Source of the DNA: Myxococcales bacterium
Lineage (GTDB): Bacteria > Myxococcota_A > Polyangia > Polyangiales > Houyiibacteriaceae
NCBI GenBank assembly: GCA_029863605.1
Contig: JAOTVB010000013.1
Span: forward strand, 1-64,000
Direction: 5' to 3'
Length of the DNA stretch: 64,000 nucleotides
Shown here: piece by piece, positions 46,950-56,835 of the stretch
Layout: each line of letters begins with the position of its first letter
How positions within the stretch are numbered: the first letter of the stretch is position 1
The notes under the pieces: generated by a model
What the model was told of the DNA's origin: nothing
The model's database searches: none
Seen by the model: the letters and a program-made list of their open reading frames with translations, nothing else
Position numbers and translations under genes: made by a program

Positions 46950-48182
46950 TCAGTTGGGGGCATCCGGCCCGGCTTTCGTCGCGGTGCGCCGGGGCTGTCG
47001 TTGCAGCAGCGCGCTCACGCGATCGAGAATTTGGTTGGCGAGGGCATGCTTACTCATCTCGGGAAGAGGAGTGGCCGAGCTCGCATCGACGAGGGTCGCG
47101 CGGTTGGTGTCTCCGGCCAGCCCGTCGCTTGCGGCGTTGGCGACGATCAAGTCAGCCCCTTTTCGTTCGAGCTTACCCCTTGCAGCCTGCTCGAGGCGTT
47201 CGGTTTCGAGCGCGAATCCCACGAGGACCGCCGGGCGTTGCGCACGCTTGGCCCCGACATCGGCGAGGAGGTCCGGGTTACGGACGAGCTCGAGCTGAAG
47301 GCCGTCCCCCTTTTTGATCTTGCGCGGCGCGCGTTGCTCGGGTCGGTAGTCGGCGACTGCCGCAGCCATGATCACGACGTCGGCTTCCTCGAAACGTTGC
47401 ATGACCGCTTCGTGCATCTCGCGCGCCGACCGCACGCGCACCACGTCGGCGTCCCGGGGGCCCGGCAGGTGCACCGGCCCGCTCACAAGCGTGACCGAAG
47501 CGCCACGCCGAAGCGCCTGCGAGGCGATCGCGTAGCCCATCTTTCCGGTCGAGCGGTTCCCGATGAAGCGGACCGGGTCGAGATCTTCGTGTGTGGGACC
47601 GGCGGTGATCAAGACGTGCCTGCCGGCTAAGTCGTCTCCTCGCGCGAAGTGGGTCTCGAGCTCCTCGGCGATGTCCTCGGGCTCCATCATGCGGCCGTGG
47701 CCGATCTCGCCATTCGCGAGCGCCCCGATCACAGGGCCAAGCATGATGGCCCCGCGCTCGATCAACCGCGCGACGTTGGCTTGCGTGGCCTCGTGTGCCC
47801 ACATCCGATGGTGCATCGCCGGTGCAAAGAAGACGTCTCCGCGCGCGCAGGCGAGGGTCGCCAGCACCGCATCGTCCGCCTGGCCCGAGGTTGCCCTGGC
47901 CATCAGGTTCATGGTGGCTGGCGCGACGACTATCGCGTCGGCCCATTCACCGAGCTCGACGTGGACTTCGCCCGCGTAGTCCTCGGCCCAGAGGTCGGTG
48001 ACTGGCGGTTTCCCCGTCAGCCCAGCGAACGTGATCGGGCCCACGAAGCGCGTGGCAGCGTTGGTCATCGCCACTTGCACTTCGGCGCCACGGCGCATGA
48101 GCTCACGCACGAGCTCGACGGCCTTGAATGCCGCGATGCCGCCACTGATCCCAACGACGATCCGCTTTCCCTGGAGGGACAT
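46950..48182 (-). CDS. coaBC: Bifunctional phosphopantothenoylcysteine decarboxylase/synthase
   Basis: GKRIVVGISGGIAAFKAVELVRELMRRGAEVQVAMT, FAPAMHHRMW, GPTHEDLDPVRFIGNRSTGKMGYAIA. Confidence 0.95.
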   Translation of the reverse strand: MSLQGKRIVVGISGGIAAFKAVELVRELMRRGAEVQVAMTNAATRFVGPITFAGLTGKPPVTDLWAEDYAGEVHVELGEWADAIVVAPATMNLMARATSGQADDAVLATLACARGDVFFAPAMHHRMWAHEATQANVARLIERGAIMLGPVIGALANGEIGHGRMMEPEDIAEELETHFARGDDLAGRHVLITAGPTHEDLDPVRFIGNRSTGKMGYAIASQALRRGASVTLVSGPVHLPGPRDADVVRVRSAREMHEAVMQRFEEADVVIMAAAVADYRPEQRAPRKIKKGDGLQLELVRNPDLLADVGAKRAQRPAVLVGFALETERLEQAARGKLERKGADLIVANAASDGLAGDTNRATLVDASSATPLPEMSKHALANQILDRVSALLQRQPRRTATKAGPDAPN

Positions 48183-48267
48183 CTTCGGCGCAGTCTAGCA
48201 GGGGCGGGGCCATTTGCGACGCATCATCTCACCTGAACGCCCGATGGGTATCAGCCTGTGCGGGCGC

Positions 48268-49521
48268 TCACTTTGTCGGCACGCCAGGCGCGGGAAACTG
48301 GTCGCAGAGCTCCTTGATCTCGCCTGCAACACGGGCGAGCAGAGTCTCGTTCTCGACGTCCTCGATGACGTCGCCCATCCAATTGCCGAGCCGCTTCATC
48401 TCGTCGCTGCCCATGCCTCTGCTGGTGATGGCGGGCGTCCCCAGGCGAATGCCGCTTGGGTCGAAGGGCTTGCGCGTGTCGAAAGGCACCGAGTTGTAGT
48501 TCGCGACCATCCCTGCGCGGTCGAGGGCCTGGGCCGCGACTTTGCCGGGCACGTCTTTGCTGATGAGGTCGATCAAGATGAGATGGTTGTCGCTGCCGCC
48601 CGTCACGAGATCGAAGCCTCGAGACAAAAGCACCTCGGATAAGGCGCGGGAGTTGTCGACGACGGCGTGCGCGTACGACTTGAACTCGTCCGTCATGGCG
48701 AGCTTGGCCGCGATGGCGATGCCAGCGGTCGTGCCGTTGTGTGGCCCGCCCTGGAGCCCCGGGAAAACCGCGCGGTCGATGGCTTTCTTGTGCTTTTCGT
48801 CGCACATGATCATGCCGCCTCGCGGTCCGCGGAACGTCTTGTGGGTGGTGCTGCTGATCACTTCGGCGTGACCGACAGGCGACGGATGGGCGCCTCCGGC
48901 GACGAGCCCGGAAATGTGCGCAATGTCTGCGACGAGAATCGCACCGACCTCGCGGGCGATCTCGGCAAACTTCGGGAAGTCGACGATGCGCGAGTAGGCT
49001 GTCGTGCCGCAAAACAAGACCTTGGGCTTGTGCTCTCGGGCAAGCGAAGCGACTTGGTCGAAGTCGATGCGGTGGTCGTCTCGGCGCACCCCGTACTGAA
49101 TCGCGTTGAAGTACTTGCCGCTGATCGAGACCTTCCAGCCATGGGTGAGGTGGCCACCGCTTGGAAGGCCCATGCCCATGATCGTGTCGCCCGGGTTACA
49201 GAAGGCGAAATAGACGGCTAGGTTCGCGGGCGAGCCGGAGTAGGGCTGGACGTTCGCGTGGTCGACACCAAACAGCGCCTTCAACCGCTCGATGGCCAGT
49301 TTCTCGATGGCATCGATGTTCTGTTGGCCCTCGTAGTAACGCCGCCCGGCATACCCTTCCGAGTACTTGTTGTTGAGCACGCTTCCGCAGGCCTCCATGA
49401 CGGCAGTGCTAGCGTAGTTTTCGCTCGGAATGAGGCGCAGCTTCTCGTGCTGACGCCGAACCTCGTCAGCGATGTACTTAGCGATTTCAGGGTCGACTTC
49501 GGCTAGGTGTTGGTCCGCCAT
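48268..49521 (-). CDS. glyA: Serine hydroxymethyltransferase
   Basis: NNKYSEGYAGRRYYEGQQNID, GLPSGGHLTHG, VISSTTHKTFRGPRGGMIMCDEKHKKAIDRAVFPGLQGGPHN. Confidence 0.97.
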   Translation of the reverse strand: MADQHLAEVDPEIAKYIADEVRRQHEKLRLIPSENYASTAVMEACGSVLNNKYSEGYAGRRYYEGQQNIDAIEKLAIERLKALFGVDHANVQPYSGSPANLAVYFAFCNPGDTIMGMGLPSGGHLTHGWKVSISGKYFNAIQYGVRRDDHRIDFDQVASLAREHKPKVLFCGTTAYSRIVDFPKFAEIAREVGAILVADIAHISGLVAGGAHPSPVGHAEVISSTTHKTFRGPRGGMIMCDEKHKKAIDRAVFPGLQGGPHNGTTAGIAIAAKLAMTDEFKSYAHAVVDNSRALSEVLLSRGFDLVTGGSDNHLILIDLISKDVPGKVAAQALDRAGMVANYNSVPFDTRKPFDPSGIRLGTPAITSRGMGSDEMKRLGNWMGDVIEDVENETLLARVAGEIKELCDQFPAPGVPTK

Positions 49522-49589
49522 GTTTTCTCCTCGGGGGCCTTAGCACCCGGCAACTTGGCGAGCCAGAGGGTCGGTGTTATCCGAAGGCG

Positions 49590-51071
49590 GTGAGCGGTTA
49601 TTTTCCAAGCTCCGAAGAGTTCGAGCGGCTCGGCGCGACGGCCACGGTCGTTCCGGTGTACCGCGAGGTGATCGCCGATCGTCTCACGCCGGTGCTCGCC
49701 CAGGCTACACTCGGACACGGTCCGGGCAGCTTCCTGCTCGAGAGCGTCGTCGGCGGTGAGAAGTGGGCTCGCTACAGTTTTGTCGGGTGCGATCCTGAAG
49801 TGATCGTGCGTGGGGTTGCGGACCGTTTCGAGCGAGTGGTCGATGGTGCGGTGGAGCAAGAGCTCAGCGTTGACCCGTGGGAGCGTCTTCGGGAGACGTT
49901 GGCGGAGTGGAAGCCGCCGGACGTCGACTGGCTGCCTCGATTCTGGGGCGGAGCCGTGGGCTTCGTCAGCTATGACGCGGTTCGGACGTTTGAACCCACG
50001 GTGGGCGCGGCCCTCACCCGTGACGACGATTGGGAGTTCTGCTTCGCGGTCGGCGGAACGGTTCTCATTTTCGACAGCGTCCGTGGGACGTTGCGCGTCG
50101 TGGTGCCGGCGCGAGTGCAAGGCGATGCGAAACACGCCTACAAGCGGGCCACCGAGCGGATCGAAGCGACGCTTCGAGCTCTCGATGAGCCTAAGCTTCC
50201 AAGGAGGCTCCATCCCCCGGAGTCGAACGGCGAGCTCGAGCTTCCCGCGTCGAGCTTCGATCGCCCGGGCTTCTGCAAGGCGGTCGAGGAGGCCAAAGAA
50301 CACATCCGCGCTGGCGACATCTTCCAAGTGGTGTTGTCCCAACGGTTTCGAGTACCGCTTGGCGATACCGACGTGTTCGATGTCTATCGTGCGATGCGTG
50401 TCATCAACCCGAGCCCGTACATGTATTTTCTCCGACTGCCGGACCGGATCGTTGCAGGTGCGAGTCCGGAAACCCTCGTGCGTCTCGAAGGCGGTCAGGT
50501 CTACGTTCGTCCGATCGCTGGGACGCGGCACCGTGGCGAGACCGAAGAAGAAGACCGCGCGATCGAGGAAGAGCTGCTCGCCGACCCCAAAGAGCGGGCC
50601 GAGCACGTCATGCTCGTCGACCTCGGCCGAAACGATGTTGGGCGGATCAGCCGTCCGGGGACGGTCACCGTCACCGACCAAATGCTCATCGAGCGGTATT
50701 CCCACGTCATGCACATCGTCTCCAACGTCGTCGGTGACCTCGCGGCGGGACGTGATGCATTGGACGTTCTTCGAGCGACATTTCCCGCAGGGACCTTGAG
50801 CGGCGCACCCAAGGTGCGTGCGATGCAGATCATCGAGGAGCTCGAGCCAGAACGGCGGGGCGTCTATGGGGGTGCCGTCGGGTATATCGGGTTCGATGGC
50901 AACATGGATGTCGCGATCGCAATCCGCACCATCGTCGCGCGCAATGACGAGATGTGGTTGCAAGCAGGCGCGGGCATCGTCGAAGCCAGCGATCCCGACA
51001 AGGAATACGAAGAGACCGTCAACAAGGCACGCGCCGGTTTGGTCGCGGTGAAGGTAGGGCAGCAGTCTTAG
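49590..51071 (+). CDS. trpE: Anthranilate synthase component I
   Basis: FQVVLSQRFRVPL, PSPYMYFLRLPDRIVAGASPETLVRLE, RPIAGTRHRG, FPAGTLSGAPKVRAMQIIEELEPERRGVYGGAVGYIGFDGNMDVAIAIRT. Confidence 0.95.
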   Translation: MSGYFPSSEEFERLGATATVVPVYREVIADRLTPVLAQATLGHGPGSFLLESVVGGEKWARYSFVGCDPEVIVRGVADRFERVVDGAVEQELSVDPWERLRETLAEWKPPDVDWLPRFWGGAVGFVSYDAVRTFEPTVGAALTRDDDWEFCFAVGGTVLIFDSVRGTLRVVVPARVQGDAKHAYKRATERIEATLRALDEPKLPRRLHPPESNGELELPASSFDRPGFCKAVEEAKEHIRAGDIFQVVLSQRFRVPLGDTDVFDVYRAMRVINPSPYMYFLRLPDRIVAGASPETLVRLEGGQVYVRPIAGTRHRGETEEEDRAIEEELLADPKERAEHVMLVDLGRNDVGRISRPGTVTVTDQMLIERYSHVMHIVSNVVGDLAAGRDALDVLRATFPAGTLSGAPKVRAMQIIEELEPERRGVYGGAVGYIGFDGNMDVAIAIRTIVARNDEMWLQAGAGIVEASDPDKEYEETVNKARAGLVAVKVGQQS

Positions 51072-51153
51072 TTGGAGACCCGCCGCAGGCCTTTGACAGC
51101 GCCGAGGCCACAGGCTAAGAACCGCGTCCCGAGGGGCGCGCCTCTTCGGGGAT

Positions 51154-51230
<77 letters not shown>

Positions 51231-51258
51231 ACACCCGGCCCCAAGGGCCGGGTGTTTT
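51231..51258 (+). terminator. Rho-independent terminator after tRNA-Asp
   Basis: ACACCCGGCCCCAAGGGCCGGGTGTTTT. Confidence 0.8.
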
Positions 51259-51380
51259 CGCGTCGTCCGGGCCTCTCACCCGGGGTGTACTCGCGCCCTT
51301 TGGGCGCTGCGTACTGCGTCCGGAATGCTGCACCTCCGCGGACTAGCGTCCGCTCCGGCTCGCAGCTTTCCGATCGCACA

Positions 51381-51413
51381 CGAGTCCCGTCCGCCGCGCC
51401 AACACCCGGCCCC
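51381..51413 (+). repeat. Displaced copy of tRNA-Asp 3' end with CCA and first terminator arm
   Basis: 33 nt CGAGTCCCGTCCGCCGCGCCAACACCCGGCCCC identical to 51210-51242. Confidence 0.9.
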
Positions 51414-51415
51414 TG

Positions 51416-51487
51416 CGTCAGCGCCAGTGTCAGTGACAGGGTCAGTGTCAGCGCCAGTGACAGCGTCCGTGTTAGCGCCTGTGTCAG
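51416..51487 (+). repeat. Degenerate hexamer array (YGNCAG), 12 units
   Basis: cgtcag cgccag tgtcag tgacag ggtcag tgtcag cgccag tgacag cgtccg tgttag cgcctg tgtcag. Confidence 0.8.
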
Positions 51488-51657
51488 TGAGGCACGCGCG
51501 GTCGTTTCGTCGCCAATCCCACCGAACGCAGATCTTTCGGCCACGGTTCTGTAAAGCCCACAAGAATCCGCGGTTTTGCGTTGGCACACCGCATGCATCT
51601 ACATGCCTCTACTTGGTGGCGGTCTGCTAGGGACCGTTGCAACCGAGGAGGGTTCCC

Positions 51658-52173
51658 ATCCGTTACTTTTTCGGATTTCTATGTGTCTGTGCGCTGGACG
51701 TAGTGCCGTTGCCCCGGAGCGCGAGCGCACAGGCCGGTGAGGGAGCCACGACCTCTGAGTCCGCGCCCTCGTCTGAGCCAGCATCTGAAGAGCCCGTGTT
51801 ACAGCTCGAGCTAACCCCTGCCGGTGTTGACGTTGCGCCAAGCCCGCCACGGACGGTCGACGGATACACGCTTGAGGAGATGGATCTTCGTGTGCGGCGA
51901 GCGCGGATCGGGCTCATCAGCTCCACTGCTGTTTTGGTTGTTGGTGGGGTGCTCCTGGGGGTTGCCGGCGCTAGCGCTAACATCGTTACTGACGAGAGCT
52001 TGGGGCTCCTTTGGGGCGGGGTGGCTCTGGCGGGGATCGGCTCCGTCGGCATGATTGCCACCGGCATCCTGCTGGGCGTCCGCAAGCGAAAGCGGCGCAA
52101 GTTGCAGGAAGCGGACTATGGCAGACCGCGCAAAGTTCAATGGGATCTCGCAAGATCTCGAGTCGTGTTCTGA
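51658..52173 (+). CDS. Exported/membrane hypothetical protein (start codon uncertain, possibly ATC)
   Basis: IRYFFGFLCVCALDVVPLPRSASAQAGEG signal; two TM helices; SD GAGGAGGG 5 nt before ATC. The track start TTG 51637 lies upstream of the SD. Confidence 0.55.
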   Translation: MRYFFGFLCVCALDVVPLPRSASAQAGEGATTSESAPSSEPASEEPVLQLELTPAGVDVAPSPPRTVDGYTLEEMDLRVRRARIGLISSTAVLVVGGVLLGVAGASANIVTDESLGLLWGGVALAGIGSVGMIATGILLGVRKRKRRKLQEADYGRPRKVQWDLARSRVVF

Positions 52174-52248
52174 GCGCTGTGACGCCCCGGCGGCACGATG
52201 TGCGACGTGGGGGCGTTTGAGGTGCAGTCGTAAACCGAGGAGGTTCTT

Positions 52249-52401
52249 ATGCATTACTTAATTAGATTCATGTTTGTGCTGACAATGTTGGGGACTTTGC
52301 CCCAGAGCGCGAGCGCACAAGACGCTGAAGAAGGCACGACCTCGGAGCTGAATCTACAGGAGCCCGCGCCGTCGTCTGAACCAGCAGAGAGGTACTTGTG
52401 A
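52249..52401 (+). CDS. Short exported ORF, truncated paralogue of the upstream protein's N-terminus
   Basis: MHYLIRFMFVLTMLGTLPQSASAQDAEEGTTSELNLQEPAPSSEPAERYL; SD GAGGAGG 5 nt before ATG; not in the ORF track. Confidence 0.5.
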   Translation: MHYLIRFMFVLTMLGTLPQSASAQDAEEGTTSELNLQEPAPSSEPAERYL

Positions 52402-53228
52402 AGGCGCCGATATCGCTTGCCTTGGGTTTGTTGGCCATGAACGGATGCAGTCCGTACGCGCTTTCACCGCCGGCTACCACGGTTCCCATCGAGTCGTCCA
52501 AAGCCTTGAACAAAGGTGAGTGGGGACTACAGGGCGAGGTTGGCGGCGGGGGTGAGTACTGGGGTCCGAACCTGTTCAGCGCTGCTGTTCGTGCGCGGCA
52601 CGGACTGGGGCACGGACTGGAGCTCGCGCTTCAAGGCAATGTTGTTCGCGTCGGTAATGACGCGGATGGCTGGACGAGCTCGGCACACCAGGGAATCTAT
52701 TCCGTCCGGTTGGGCCTCAAATACGAAATCGCGACTCCTTTCGCCTTGATGGTGGGGATCGGCGGCGGCGGGTCCGCAGGAGGCGGGTTCGTCAGTCCGG
52801 ACTTTGGCGCGATTCTAGCTTGGGAGAACCCGAAGTTCGTGCCGATCATCACCGCAGGAGGATTCTTCAGTCAGCCGATTCGCGCTCAAGAGGTTCGGTT
52901 TACGTCTGACGACGGTGACTTTTTCGCAGGCGCTCCTGATCCGACCCTGGGCTGGTTCTGTGGACTCGGTTTCCGTGTGCCGATAGTTCACGATGATTCC
53001 CCAGCCACGAAGCCAGCGTTTGTCTTCGGCTTCCGAGCGGTCGGAGCTGCGCACGACGAACCGGACTTCGGTGTCAACGCCCGCTACCACAATGTCTATT
53101 TTGTCGGCACCTTTGGCTTCGAATACATCTTCGGCGGGGACCGAAAGCCCGCGCAGCGTGGCGCCACACCCGAGCCCGACGTGGTTCCTGAAGAGGAACG
53201 GTTCGTTGGCGAGACGCGCACTTGGTGA
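52398..53228 (+). CDS. Outer-membrane lipoprotein-like hypothetical protein
   Basis: GTG start overlapping the previous TGA; MKAPISLALGLLAMNGC lipobox; beta-barrel-like alternating strands. Confidence 0.65.
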   Translation: MKAPISLALGLLAMNGCSPYALSPPATTVPIESSKALNKGEWGLQGEVGGGGEYWGPNLFSAAVRARHGLGHGLELALQGNVVRVGNDADGWTSSAHQGIYSVRLGLKYEIATPFALMVGIGGGGSAGGGFVSPDFGAILAWENPKFVPIITAGGFFSQPIRAQEVRFTSDDGDFFAGAPDPTLGWFCGLGFRVPIVHDDSPATKPAFVFGFRAVGAAHDEPDFGVNARYHNVYFVGTFGFEYIFGGDRKPAQRGATPEPDVVPEEERFVGETRTW

Positions 53229-53332
53229 GGGCAGCCTCGCCATTGACCAGAGGAGCGCCTTGGCGTCGAGGTGTCGTCCAGTCGCCCCCCGAGCCAAGCA
53301 AACCGCTAGCCTTCGGGTTTTCCGTGTGCTCT

Positions 53333-54304
53333 ATGGAGCGGGTCGTGATTCCATCGATCGCGCATTTCGTTTGGTACGGGCCGAGGCTGCCGTATCTCCA
53401 CGCTCTGGCGATTCGCTCGGCCGCCACGCATGGCGGATTCGGGTCCGTGAGGCTCCACCACGCCGATGCGCTCGAAGACCTTCCGCACGTTGTTGCCCTT
53501 CGCGGTCTTCCCAATGTCGAGCTCGTCGCCCTCGACGATCTGTCGCTCTGCGAAGAGGCGGCCGGCCCCAAGCTCGCAGAGCTTTGCAGTGCGCTCGAGT
53601 CCCCGGTGGCGCGCTCGAACTTGGTGCGGACGGCGTTGGTGTATCGCGATGGCGGGGTTTACCTCGACATGGATACGCTCACGATTCGGTCCTTCGACGC
53701 GGTTCGTGCGACGGCGCCCGGCTTTGTCGGCGAGGAACACATCGTCTTTCCGCGAGAGGTCGTCGAGTCTTGGGATCTGCGCGTCAAGGCCAAGGCCTAT
53801 CTCAAGACCACCGTACGGGACGTGTTTCGGCGCCTCCCCCACGGATACCGATACTTTCCCCGAATCGAGCGGCACTATCACCGCGCGGTGAACGGGGCGA
53901 TCATGGGCGGTGTCGCGGGACACCGACTCTTTCGGGAGTACCTCGAAGCGATGACCAAAGTGCCCAAGGCCCGATGGAACCGCCCTCACGCGCTCGGGAC
54001 GCATTTGTTGCAAGCCACCTATGCCGCGTATGACGGCGACGACTTGCGCGCGTTCCCGCCTCCGGTTTTCTATCCGCTTCCGCCGGAGATCAGCGCGCAC
54101 TGGTTCCGTCACTATCGAGACGGTGTCGACGCGATCGAGGTGATCGACCCCGCCACGTGCTGTGTGCACTGGTACGCGTCGGTTCGCACGAAGAAAGTCG
54201 TGGCGACCATGGTCGACGACGCGCGGATTCGGGAGATGTCGGGGAGGCAGCTCTTCAGCTCGTTGGCCCGCAGAGTCCTAGACGGCGAAGCAGTAGGTCT
54301 TTAG
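53333..54304 (+). CDS. Glycosyltransferase (GT32-like, DXD sugar-binding family)
   Basis: IPSIAHFVWYGPRLPYLHALAIRSA; ARSNLVRTALVYRDGGVYLDMDTLTIRSF (DxD). Confidence 0.85.
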   Translation: MERVVIPSIAHFVWYGPRLPYLHALAIRSAATHGGFGSVRLHHADALEDLPHVVALRGLPNVELVALDDLSLCEEAAGPKLAELCSALESPVARSNLVRTALVYRDGGVYLDMDTLTIRSFDAVRATAPGFVGEEHIVFPREVVESWDLRVKAKAYLKTTVRDVFRRLPHGYRYFPRIERHYHRAVNGAIMGGVAGHRLFREYLEAMTKVPKARWNRPHALGTHLLQATYAAYDGDDLRAFPPPVFYPLPPEISAHWFRHYRDGVDAIEVIDPATCCVHWYASVRTKKVVATMVDDARIREMSGRQLFSSLARRVLDGEAVGL

Positions 54305-54305
54305 G

Positions 54306-56672
54306 TCAGGTCGTGGCCCAATCGGTGGGGCTACTGCCGACCCACGTGCGGAGCCACCCGAGGTTCACGAGGAGCGAGATGCCGAGACCAAGCACGCCGA
54401 CGGTGCCGAGTGAGCGTATTCCTGGATGCGACGCGGTCATCAGCGCCCCGAACGCGACCATCGAGGTCAACGTCGAGGCCGCAACGGCTCTGTAGGTTGC
54501 ATACTGTCGCCTCGCATCGCTGTAGCGCTGCGCCCATCGGACGTGCACCGCGCCGTCGACCGACAGCCCGATCACGACGGGTACCGCGAGCAGGTTATAG
54601 AGATGAAGCTCGATGCCAAGCACTTCCAGCGCAGCCCCAAAAAAGATCGTGCTCATGGCCGTCGCAAGGAACACATCGCGCGTGACGACCAAGGACCGAC
54701 TGGCGAGGCCGGTCGCGACGAGGAGCCCCAAGAAAACGAGCCCTAGGATCCAGGGCGCATCTCGGACGAGCGCAGGCGTCACCTCGCCGAGGAGCGCCGC
54801 GGCCGACGCAAAGGTGACGTCGGGGTTTTCGGCGCGAAGCTCGTCCAACCAGGTAGCGAGCCGCTCCATCGCATCCGCGTCCGAGCCACGAAGGGGCACG
54901 TAGATGATCCCGCTCTTGCCGACGCTGCCGTCCCTTTCGACGAGGGGGGCGGCGAGCCAAAGAGGAAGCTGGTCCGGCTGCGGTGCACCGTCGATCTCGA
55001 GCCACGACTCGATCTCGTCGATCTCCTCGATGGCCTTTGGATCCCCGCGCTCGATCGCTTTTTCGTGGGCGCGCCTGAGAGTGTTCCGGATCTTGTCGAT
55101 CGTTTTGGTCTTCTCGTCGGAGTCGGCGGGGAAGATGACCTGAGAGGACACGACGACGGGCTCGACCCCCATGATCCGAAGCCCGCCTTCGGTCATCGCC
55201 TCGCTTCGGAGCGCGCGGTCGACGTCTTCGCGCGTCTCGCCGAGGTAGAGGGCGTTGATATTCCTCCGCGCACGCATCACGTCGGCGTTGATTCCGTGTT
55301 GAACCACCTTCGGCTGTAGGTCGCCGAGGTTGCGTTCGAAGTCGACGTTGGCCGCGAGCGGGATCGCCAGCAGGCCCAGCACGAGGCCGGCGATCGCGAG
55401 CTTTCGATTCTCGGCTGGTCTGGCGGGCCGTTGCCGGCGTGGCTTGTCCGTTCCCGGGAGCACGCGGACGACGCTCGGAAAGATGGCGAGGGTCCAAAGT
55501 AGGGTGACCATGATCCCGAGCGACGCCATCCAACCCATCTGAGAAAAGCCTTGAAAATCGGTCATCGACAATGCCGCGAAGCCGCAGGCCGTCGTCACGC
55601 CCGCGACCGTGAGAGACACCCAAAGCTCTTTGACACTGGCTTTGGCGGCAGAGGGCGGGCTCAACCCGTCCGCGCGAACGGATTGGTAGTGCATCAACAG
55701 ATGAATGCCGAAGTCGATCGCCATCCCAGCGAGAATCGCGAGCGCCGATGCGCTGATGATATTGAGGTTCGACTCGATCAGAACGATCAGCCCGACCGCC
55801 ACTGCCAGCCCCGAAAGCATGGGCACCGCGAGCTGCACGACCGCGGTCAGGTCCCGAAAGAAGACGAGCACCAACAACAATGAGCCGACCGCTGCCAGGA
55901 TCGACACCAAACGAAGGTCATCCAAAATGATGCTGTGTTCGAGGGGAGCCACCCGGTAGCGGCCGATGACCCGGATGCGGGTGCCCTCCGGTTGCACGAG
56001 CTCGAGGGGTACGATGATCGCTTCGGCCCGCTCCTTGATCATCCGCGCAAACCCGAGGTCACCGGGGGAGCCATCGAGCATCGCCTGCACCGCGCACACC
56101 GAGCCGTCGTCGTCGCAAAGCGCGGTCTGCGCGTCAGCCCCATCGTCTGTTCGAGCCTTCTTGGCCGACGTTCCGGTGAGCTCCCGAAGGACTTGCCCCG
56201 CAGGCGATGCGTCCACCGCCGCGCGAACGTCGTCACTGTCGGGGAGCTCCGGCGGATCGGCGATGGTGACGCAAACAGGCGACGCTTTGCAGACTTCCCA
56301 GTCGAGCGCCTCCTCCGCCAGCTCGCTCCATTCGCTGAGCGTCTCGCGGTCGACGTAGTAGAGGGCGCGCTCTGCGAGTCGATCCAAGCCGTAACCCGTC
56401 ATCACCCATTGGGTCTCGGGCCACTCACTGAGCTCCGCGGCGAGATGCGCGGTGAGCGCCTTGTTGCGCTCGACGTCGTCCGACGCAACGAGGATGGTGA
56501 GTGGCTCTTCGATCCCGAGCTTGTCCCGAGTCTTTTGAATCGACACCACCGATACCGAGTCGGAGGGCAATAGCGCCTCGACGCTGGTGTCGAGCTCGAG
56601 GTTTCGGGTCTTCACCACGCCGAGCGCGGCGAGAGCGAACGCACCTACAAGTATTAAGATCGCCCGTGTCAC
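54306..56672 (-). CDS. MMPL/RND-family exporter
   Basis: Two blocks of TM helices with large extracytoplasmic loops; SALAILAGMAIDFGIHLLMHYQ, PVVIGLSVDGAVHVRWAQRY. Confidence 0.88.
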   Translation of the reverse strand: MTRAILILVGAFALAALGVVKTRNLELDTSVEALLPSDSVSVVSIQKTRDKLGIEEPLTILVASDDVERNKALTAHLAAELSEWPETQWVMTGYGLDRLAERALYYVDRETLSEWSELAEEALDWEVCKASPVCVTIADPPELPDSDDVRAAVDASPAGQVLRELTGTSAKKARTDDGADAQTALCDDDGSVCAVQAMLDGSPGDLGFARMIKERAEAIIVPLELVQPEGTRIRVIGRYRVAPLEHSIILDDLRLVSILAAVGSLLLVLVFFRDLTAVVQLAVPMLSGLAVAVGLIVLIESNLNIISASALAILAGMAIDFGIHLLMHYQSVRADGLSPPSAAKASVKELWVSLTVAGVTTACGFAALSMTDFQGFSQMGWMASLGIMVTLLWTLAIFPSVVRVLPGTDKPRRQRPARPAENRKLAIAGLVLGLLAIPLAANVDFERNLGDLQPKVVQHGINADVMRARRNINALYLGETREDVDRALRSEAMTEGGLRIMGVEPVVVSSQVIFPADSDEKTKTIDKIRNTLRRAHEKAIERGDPKAIEEIDEIESWLEIDGAPQPDQLPLWLAAPLVERDGSVGKSGIIYVPLRGSDADAMERLATWLDELRAENPDVTFASAAALLGEVTPALVRDAPWILGLVFLGLLVATGLASRSLVVTRDVFLATAMSTIFFGAALEVLGIELHLYNLLAVPVVIGLSVDGAVHVRWAQRYSDARRQYATYRAVAASTLTSMVAFGALMTASHPGIRSLGTVGVLGLGISLLVNLGWLRTWVGSSPTDWATT

Positions 56673-56835
56673 GCGTGTCCGAAAGTTGGCCCGGTTTTCG
56701 CATCACCTCCGGTAGCCAAGGTCAATGCGGCGAGGTTGTCGCCTGCTTGTGCTTGTAACACGACGGATTTCTTCACAGGTGTGATTCTCAGTCACAGTTG
56801 ACGGTTTCACCGGTGATATTTACGGAGGGCCCAGA

